Positions 59,267 through 64,000 of a stretch of DNA of 64,000 nt are shown here, piece by piece. A program made the position numbers and the translations under genes. This DNA is from Desulfovibrio piger (GTDB lineage: Bacteria > Desulfobacterota > Desulfovibrionia > Desulfovibrionales > Desulfovibrionaceae): positions 1,137,001 to 1,201,000 of the forward strand of contig NZ_OX636706.1 in the NCBI RefSeq assembly GCF_951793255.1. Direction: 5' to 3'. The notes beneath the pieces are model-generated. The model was not told where the DNA came from and did not search any database. It saw only the letters and a list, made by a program, of their open reading frames with translations. The first letter of the stretch is position 1. Each line of letters starts with the position of its first letter.

Positions 59267-61137
59267 TGAAATATCTGTCCTTGTCCTGCGCTGTCATGCT
59301 TGCGGCGCTTCTTGTCATGTCATCCTGTGCCCAGGCCTATTCCACGGATACTGTCAGAAAGCAGGCCCTGATGGGAGGGCTTGCCGATGGTGTGAGCAAA
59401 AGCCAACAGGCATCCGCCAATAGCGGTAATGGTAATGCCGTGCCTGCGGCCGCGGGCGTCAAGGCAACGGGCACCGGCATGCAGAATATGGATGCCATGT
59501 ATCCCCAGAACGGGAAACCCTCCGGGAGTACAGTGAATAACGCCCAGCAGGCAGCTCCTTACCGGCCCCCGCTGCGCCAGCCTGTGCCTCTGCAGGCCCC
59601 CCCTGCCTGGGCCCAGACCACCTATCCGACTCCTCTCGTGGAAGGTCTTCTGCCCTATGGAGCCAGCCTGTTCCGGGGCAACTTTGCCAATACGTACCAG
59701 GAAGGCCTGCAACCCCAGTACATCATCTCTCCCGGTGACCGCATCATGCTGCGCGCCTGGGGTGCCTTTACCTATGACGACATCCTTGTCGTCGATCAGC
59801 AGGGCAACATCTTCGTGCCCGAAGTTGGTCCCATCAGCGTGGGCGGACTCAGCAACGCCCAGTTGCAGGGCACCATCAAGAACCAGATCTCTTCGGTCTT
59901 CACTTCCAACGTCCAGATCTACACCAATCTGATGAGCTCCCAGCCCGTGGCCGTCTTCGTGACGGGCCATGTGCTCAATCCCGGTCGTTATGCCGGTGGG
60001 CAGCAGGATTCCATCCTCTACTACCTGGACAGGGCCGGCGGTATCGCTCCCGAACGCGGCAGCTTCCGCCACATCGTGATCAAGCGCGGCAAGCGCGTCG
60101 TGGCCAACATCGACCTCTATGACTTCCTGACCAACGGGGATCTTCCCAAGGTTCAGCTCCAGGATGGTGATGTCATCCTCGTGCGTGACAGAGGCATGGG
60201 CATCGCCGCCACAGGCCTGATCCGCCAGCCAGCCTTCTACGAATTCGATCCCGGCAAGGTTAGCGGCGCCAGCCTGGTCAAGGTCGCCTGGCCGCTGCCC
60301 AGTGCCAGTCACGTCAGCGTGTCCGGGACCCGTAACGGTGCCGAATACCATACCTACATGACCATGACGGAATTCAAATCCTTCACCCTGCATGATGAGG
60401 ATATCGTGGAATTCCATGCGGACACGCCCGGCAACACCATTATGGTGGGCGCCACGGGTGCCATTCTGGGCAACTCCCGTTTCCCCGTCGTCAAAGGGAC
60501 GACCCTGCGCCAGCTGCTCCAGTATATCCAGGTGGATGCCAATCTGGCTTCCATCGAAGCCATCTATCTGCGCCGCCAGTCCGTGGCCGAGCAGCAGAAA
60601 AAGACCATCCAGGATTCGCTCATCCGTCTGGAGCAGCGGGCTCTCACGGCCACGTCCCAGTCCGTGGACGAGGCCAACATCCGCATCAAGGAAGCGGAAC
60701 TGATCCAGGACTTTGTGCAGCGGGCCAGCAAGATCGAACCTGACGGCGTGGTCGTGGTCTGCCGCAAGGGACAAATCAATGACCTCATCCTGGAAGAAGG
60801 CGACATCATCTACGTCCCGCAGAAGTCCGGTGTGGTCCAGGTCGCCGGCGAAGTGACCATGCCCAAGGCTGTGGTCTACAACGAGCACCTCAAGCTCAAG
60901 GATTACATCAACAGTGCCGGCGGCTACACGGACAGAGCCGACTCCGGCAGCGTCCTCGTGCTCAAGCCCAATGGCGAGGTCGGCCCCATCGCCTCACTGG
61001 GCGTCGGGCCCGGTGACCAGATCATGGTCCTGCCTGCCTACGACAGCAAGGCCGTGCAATCCATCAAGGATATCGTCCAGATCATCTACCAGCTGGCCGT
61101 GTCCGCCGGTGTGGTTCTGGTGCCGTTCTGGTCATGA
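59266..61137 (+). CDS. kpsD: Capsule polysaccharide export protein KpsD (Wza-like, SLBB domains)
   Basis: 623 residues, TGATG overlap with kpsE. Signal peptide MKYLSLSCAVMLAALLVMSS followed by Cys (possible lipobox MSSC). The Poly_export domain is QYIISPGDRIMLRAWGAFTY, DDILVVDQQGNIFVPEVGPI. SLBB-type segments are VFVTGHVLNPGRYAGGQQDS, AGGIAPERGSFRHIV and VVQVAGEVTMPKAVVYNEHL with SAGGYTDRADSGSVLVL. A hydrophobic C-terminus follows. It is the outer-membrane/periplasmic exit component. Confidence 0.93.
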   Translation: MKYLSLSCAVMLAALLVMSSCAQAYSTDTVRKQALMGGLADGVSKSQQASANSGNGNAVPAAAGVKATGTGMQNMDAMYPQNGKPSGSTVNNAQQAAPYRPPLRQPVPLQAPPAWAQTTYPTPLVEGLLPYGASLFRGNFANTYQEGLQPQYIISPGDRIMLRAWGAFTYDDILVVDQQGNIFVPEVGPISVGGLSNAQLQGTIKNQISSVFTSNVQIYTNLMSSQPVAVFVTGHVLNPGRYAGGQQDSILYYLDRAGGIAPERGSFRHIVIKRGKRVVANIDLYDFLTNGDLPKVQLQDGDVILVRDRGMGIAATGLIRQPAFYEFDPGKVSGASLVKVAWPLPSASHVSVSGTRNGAEYHTYMTMTEFKSFTLHDEDIVEFHADTPGNTIMVGATGAILGNSRFPVVKGTTLRQLLQYIQVDANLASIEAIYLRRQSVAEQQKKTIQDSLIRLEQRALTATSQSVDEANIRIKEAELIQDFVQRASKIEPDGVVVVCRKGQINDLILEEGDIIYVPQKSGVVQVAGEVTMPKAVVYNEHLKLKDYINSAGGYTDRADSGSVLVLKPNGEVGPIASLGVGPGDQIMVLPAYDSKAVQSIKDIVQIIYQLAVSAGVVLVPFWS

Positions 61138-63239
61138 TCCCGCGTTACTTCGGTTATCTTTTCCGGCAGGTGCGCCAGAGGCTGACACCGGCAGTCCGGC
61201 TGCCGCGTTGGCCTCTGCTGCTCCTGCAGGCACCGGAACAAGATTTCTGGGCGCATTTTTCTCCCGGCATGGCACGTGTCCCCTATCTGGAAAGATTTCT
61301 TGGCCGGGATGTTCGCTATATTCCTGCCTGGAAAGGTCGCACATGGTTATGGTCTCGTCTGGGACAGCGCTGTTGCGGCGTTCTGGCCTGGGGGCTCAAA
61401 CAGAGTGGCAAGGCCGCAGAAGCCCTGGCTCGCAGCCACGGCCTCCCCCTCCTCCGCCTGGAGGACGGCTTCCTGCGTTCCCTCGACCTGGGAGTGAAAG
61501 GTGCACCACCGTATGCCCTGGTAGTGGACGATGCAGGCATCTACTACGATTCTACCCGGCCCTCGGCACTGGAGAACCTGCTCAATAGTAACGGCTGGCA
61601 AACACCGGAACTACTCGCGGAAGCCCGTAGCGCCATATCTGCCATCCTGGCGCACAATCTGAGCAAGTATAACCATGCTCCGGATGCCCCCGCAGATTTG
61701 ATCCCCAACAGGGGCCGTCCACGCATTCTGATCCTGGACCAGACGCGCCATGACCTGAGCGTCCTTCTCGGTGGGGCAGATGCCGGTACGTTCACCCGCA
61801 TGCTGGAAGCAGCCTGCCGTGAACATTCCGATGCGGATATCTGGGTCAAGACCCATCCCGACGTGCTCAGCGGCCGTAAACAGGGCTTCTTCGATCCGCA
61901 TACTCTGCCCGCCGGCGTACACCTGCTGGCAGAAGATGTGAGCCCTCTCAGCCTGCTGCGCCAGGTGGATGAAGTTTACTGCGTCACCTCGCAGATGGGT
62001 TTCGAAGCCCTGCTGCTGGGCAAAAAAGTCCATTGTTTCGGCATGCCTTTCTATGCCGGATGGGGACTGACGCACGACAGGCAGCATTGCCCCCGCCGTA
62101 CGGCAGTCCGCAGTCTGGAAGAAGTTGTTGCCGCTGCCTATATCCTGTACAGCCGCTACGTCCACCCTGTAACGGGACGTCGCTGTGGCATCATGGACAT
62201 CATCCGTCTGCTGGCGGAACAGCGCCGCCGCAACGAACTGAACCGGGGATTCCATGCCTGCCTGGGGTTCCGGCTCTGGAAGCACGAACAGGCCCATGCC
62301 TTCCTCGCCTCCACAGGAGGGACCCAGGCCTTCTTCACTGATGAAGGAAAAGCCGTGGCCGCAGCCAAGGCCCGACAGGGGCGAGTCGTCGTCTGGTCGT
62401 CCAAGGAGAGCCCCACACTGTCTGCCCTCTGCCGACAGCAGCAAGTGCCCCTCCTGCGCATGGAAGACGGCTTCATCCGCTCCAAAGGGCTAGGGTCGGA
62501 CTTTATCCGTCCGGGTTCCCTGGTACTTGACGATCTGGGGATCTATTATGACCCGCGCCAGCCCAGCCGCCTGGAGCTGCTGATCCGCAACGGCATCGAA
62601 GACCGCGGCCTTCTGAAGCAGGCACGCGCCCTGCGGGAAGAATTGTGCCGCAGCGGCATCACCAAATATAACGTCGGTTCGATGGCAGACCTGCCCGCTC
62701 TGCCAGCCGACAGGACCGTCGTCCTCGTGCCCGGTCAGGTCGAAGACGACGCTTCCGTACGTACGGGAGGCTCCGGTATCCACTCCAATCTGGAGCTCCT
62801 GCAGGCCGTCCGCAAAGCCAGGCCCCAGTCCTTCATCATTTACAAGGAACATCCCGATGTCAGCAGCGGCAACAGGAAAGGAGCCCTGCAGGACAGTGAT
62901 GTGGCAGGCCTGGCAGATGCCTTCGTGCGCAAGACCGCCATCAGCCAGCTTTACCGGCGCTGCCACGAAGTCCATACCCTGACCTCACAGTCCGGTTTCG
63001 AAGCCCTGCTGCGCGGTATCCCGGTCTTCACCTACGGCGGGCCCTTCTATGCGGGCTGGGGGCTGACCACGGACAGGTTGTTCTTCCCAAGACGCAGACC
63101 TATTGCCTCCGTGGATGTCCTTGTCGCTGCCGTTCTTCTGTGCTATCCGGCCTATTATGACTGGGAACATCGTTGTTTCACTGACTGTGCGGCGTTCCTT
63201 GCAAAGCTGAAATCACGGATCCAACCACCCAAGGTGTGA
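61134..63239 (+). CDS. kpsC: Kdo-linker glycosyltransferase KpsC (two tandem domains)
   Basis: 701 residues. Two homologous halves: LLRLEDGFLRSLDLG (about residue 105), DDAGIYYDSTRPSALENLLN, VKTHPDVLSGRKQGFFD, TSQMGFEALLLGKKVHCFGM and PFYAGWGLTHD; then LLRMEDGFIRSKGLG (about 440), DDLGIYYDPRQPSRLELLIR, YKEHPDVSSGNRKGAL, TSQSGFEALLRGIPVFTYGG and PFYAGWGLTTD. This is the KpsC layout: two retaining beta-Kdo transferases building the poly-Kdo linker on lysophosphatidylglycerol. ATGA overlap with kpsD. Confidence 0.95.
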   Translation: MIPRYFGYLFRQVRQRLTPAVRLPRWPLLLLQAPEQDFWAHFSPGMARVPYLERFLGRDVRYIPAWKGRTWLWSRLGQRCCGVLAWGLKQSGKAAEALARSHGLPLLRLEDGFLRSLDLGVKGAPPYALVVDDAGIYYDSTRPSALENLLNSNGWQTPELLAEARSAISAILAHNLSKYNHAPDAPADLIPNRGRPRILILDQTRHDLSVLLGGADAGTFTRMLEAACREHSDADIWVKTHPDVLSGRKQGFFDPHTLPAGVHLLAEDVSPLSLLRQVDEVYCVTSQMGFEALLLGKKVHCFGMPFYAGWGLTHDRQHCPRRTAVRSLEEVVAAAYILYSRYVHPVTGRRCGIMDIIRLLAEQRRRNELNRGFHACLGFRLWKHEQAHAFLASTGGTQAFFTDEGKAVAAAKARQGRVVVWSSKESPTLSALCRQQQVPLLRMEDGFIRSKGLGSDFIRPGSLVLDDLGIYYDPRQPSRLELLIRNGIEDRGLLKQARALREELCRSGITKYNVGSMADLPALPADRTVVLVPGQVEDDASVRTGGSGIHSNLELLQAVRKARPQSFIIYKEHPDVSSGNRKGALQDSDVAGLADAFVRKTAISQLYRRCHEVHTLTSQSGFEALLRGIPVFTYGGPFYAGWGLTTDRLFFPRRRPIASVDVLVAAVLLCYPAYYDWEHRCFTDCAAFLAKLKSRIQPPKV

Positions 63240-63245
63240 TGGTGC

Positions 63246-64000
63246 ATGTCTGGCACACGCAGTTTTCTTTTTTTGCAGGGCCCGTATGGCCCTTTTTTCT
63301 ATCGTTTGGGCACAGAGCTGGAGAAACACGGCTGCCAGGTACGCAAAGTCGTGACCAACGGCGGTGAATGGATCTTCTGGCCCAGGCGGCGTAATATATG
63401 CCTTTGGCGAGGTCATGACTACGACTGGCCGTGCTGGATCAGTCAGCGCATGGCGGAAAACCATACGACGGATATCGTCCTGATGGGGGACTGGCGTCCC
63501 CTGCACCGTGAGGCCATCCTGCTGGCACGGCAACGGGGCATCCGGGTCTGGGTCTATGAGGAAGGCTACTTACGTCCCCGCTTCATCACGCTGGAAGAAG
63601 GCGGGGTCAACGGCGCATCTCCCCTGCCGAAGACCGGAGAAGAGATCCGGCAGCGTTCACGGACATACAGTTCGGAATATCCCTACGCTCTTTCCACGGC
63701 AAGCAATCCCCAAAACAACCGTGTCTGGCAGATCATCAAGCACTTTGCCGGATTTCTGCTCTGCTGGCTGTTTTTTCCGCACTACAAGACCCACCGTCCG
63801 GATGGAGCCATAAAGGAACTGACGGGCATCATCCCCCGATACTTTATGCGTCACCGGCGGCGTAAGGACTCCCTTAAGGTTTTACGGACCTTTATGCGCC
63901 AGAAGGTTCCCTTCTATTTCATGCCCCTGCAGCTGGACTCGGACTCCCAAATCCGCCGGCATTCTCCCTTCACCGGTATCCTGGAGTCCATGGCCCTGGT
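63246..64000 (+). CDS. kpsS: Capsule Kdo transferase KpsS (5' part, cut by window end)
   Basis: ATG 63246, 7 bases after the kpsC stop; about 251 codons before the window ends. MSGTRSFLFLQGPYGPFFYR, LGTELEKHGCQVRKVVTNGG, EWIFWPRRR, DIVLMGDWRPLHREAILLAR, IRVWVYEEGYLRPRFITLEE and YFMPLQLDSDSQIRRHSPF match KpsS/KpsC-domain proteins that start the Kdo linker. Remaining C-terminus not visible. Confidence 0.93.
   Translation, partial: MSGTRSFLFLQGPYGPFFYRLGTELEKHGCQVRKVVTNGGEWIFWPRRRNICLWRGHDYDWPCWISQRMAENHTTDIVLMGDWRPLHREAILLARQRGIRVWVYEEGYLRPRFITLEEGGVNGASPLPKTGEEIRQRSRTYSSEYPYALSTASNPQNNRVWQIIKHFAGFLLCWLFFPHYKTHRPDGAIKELTGIIPRYFMRHRRRKDSLKVLRTFMRQKVPFYFMPLQLDSDSQIRRHSPFTGILESMAL

Overview
The window is a high-GC chromosomal segment, most likely from a Desulfovibrionaceae bacterium (Desulfovibrio sensu lato). 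The basis is the compact high-GC gene style, a DVU0298-type HEAT protein, a split LysO pair and a kdsB-kdsC fusion in a Gram-negative gene setting. The species is inferred; no rRNA or tRNA gene was found.

1-22.9 kb is core chromosome. It holds queA (cut by the left edge), a lipoprotein, coaBC, a possible uracil-DNA-glycosylase-like protein, a two-gene LysO exporter, a HEAT protein, gap, a GAF protein, the rod-shape cluster mreB-mreC-mreD-mrdA-rodA (minus strand), a YhcC-type radical SAM protein, coaX, eno, a large periplasmic-sensor EAL protein broken by one frameshift, folD, a secreted protein and a YczE-type membrane protein. Several clear intrinsic terminators and three good sigma70-like promoters punctuate it.

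22.9-32.4 kb is an apparent catabolic island on the minus strand: SLC13/DASS-type transporter, amidohydrolase-2 protein (frameshifted), metallo-beta-lactamase-fold lactonase-like protein, old-yellow-enzyme/2,4-dienoyl-CoA-reductase-like flavoprotein and a 4-hydroxybutyrate-dehydrogenase-like Fe-ADH. Its divergent sigma54-type activator (PrpR_N-PAS-AAA-HTH) is split by an IS5-family element after codon 12; the reading frame rejoins exactly once the IS and one TA duplication are removed.

32.4-44.9 kb is accessory DNA. A low-GC Sel1-repeat gene is flanked by near-identical 33-bp repeats. A minus-strand operon follows: ERF annealing protein, Cas4/RecB-like nuclease, small protein, MoxR/CobS-type AAA+ ATPase, DUF3150 protein, a CobT-like protein with both HExxH and vWA motifs, and a 25-residue ORF. 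A second IS5-family element sits between the AAA+ and DUF3150 genes. Three small divergent genes come next, then an IS graveyard: an IS5-type element inside an IS3 orfA remnant, transposase scraps, a broken resolvase and large hairpins.

44.9-64 kb is a surface-polysaccharide locus on the plus strand: glycosyltransferases of low GC, a nucleotide-sugar dehydrogenase, glf, a doubly frameshifted galE, galU, the complete Kdo/CMP-Kdo pathway (kdsA, fused kdsB-kdsC, kdsD), and an ABC-transporter-dependent (group 2-like) capsule export and Kdo-linker set (kpsM-T-E-D-C and the start of kpsS). The genes overlap or nearly touch and look co-transcribed. Precursors (UDP-glucose, UDP-galactose, UDP-galactofuranose, a UDP-HexNAcA and CMP-Kdo) would feed the glycosyltransferases, KpsC/KpsS would build the Kdo linker, and KpsMTED would export the polymer.
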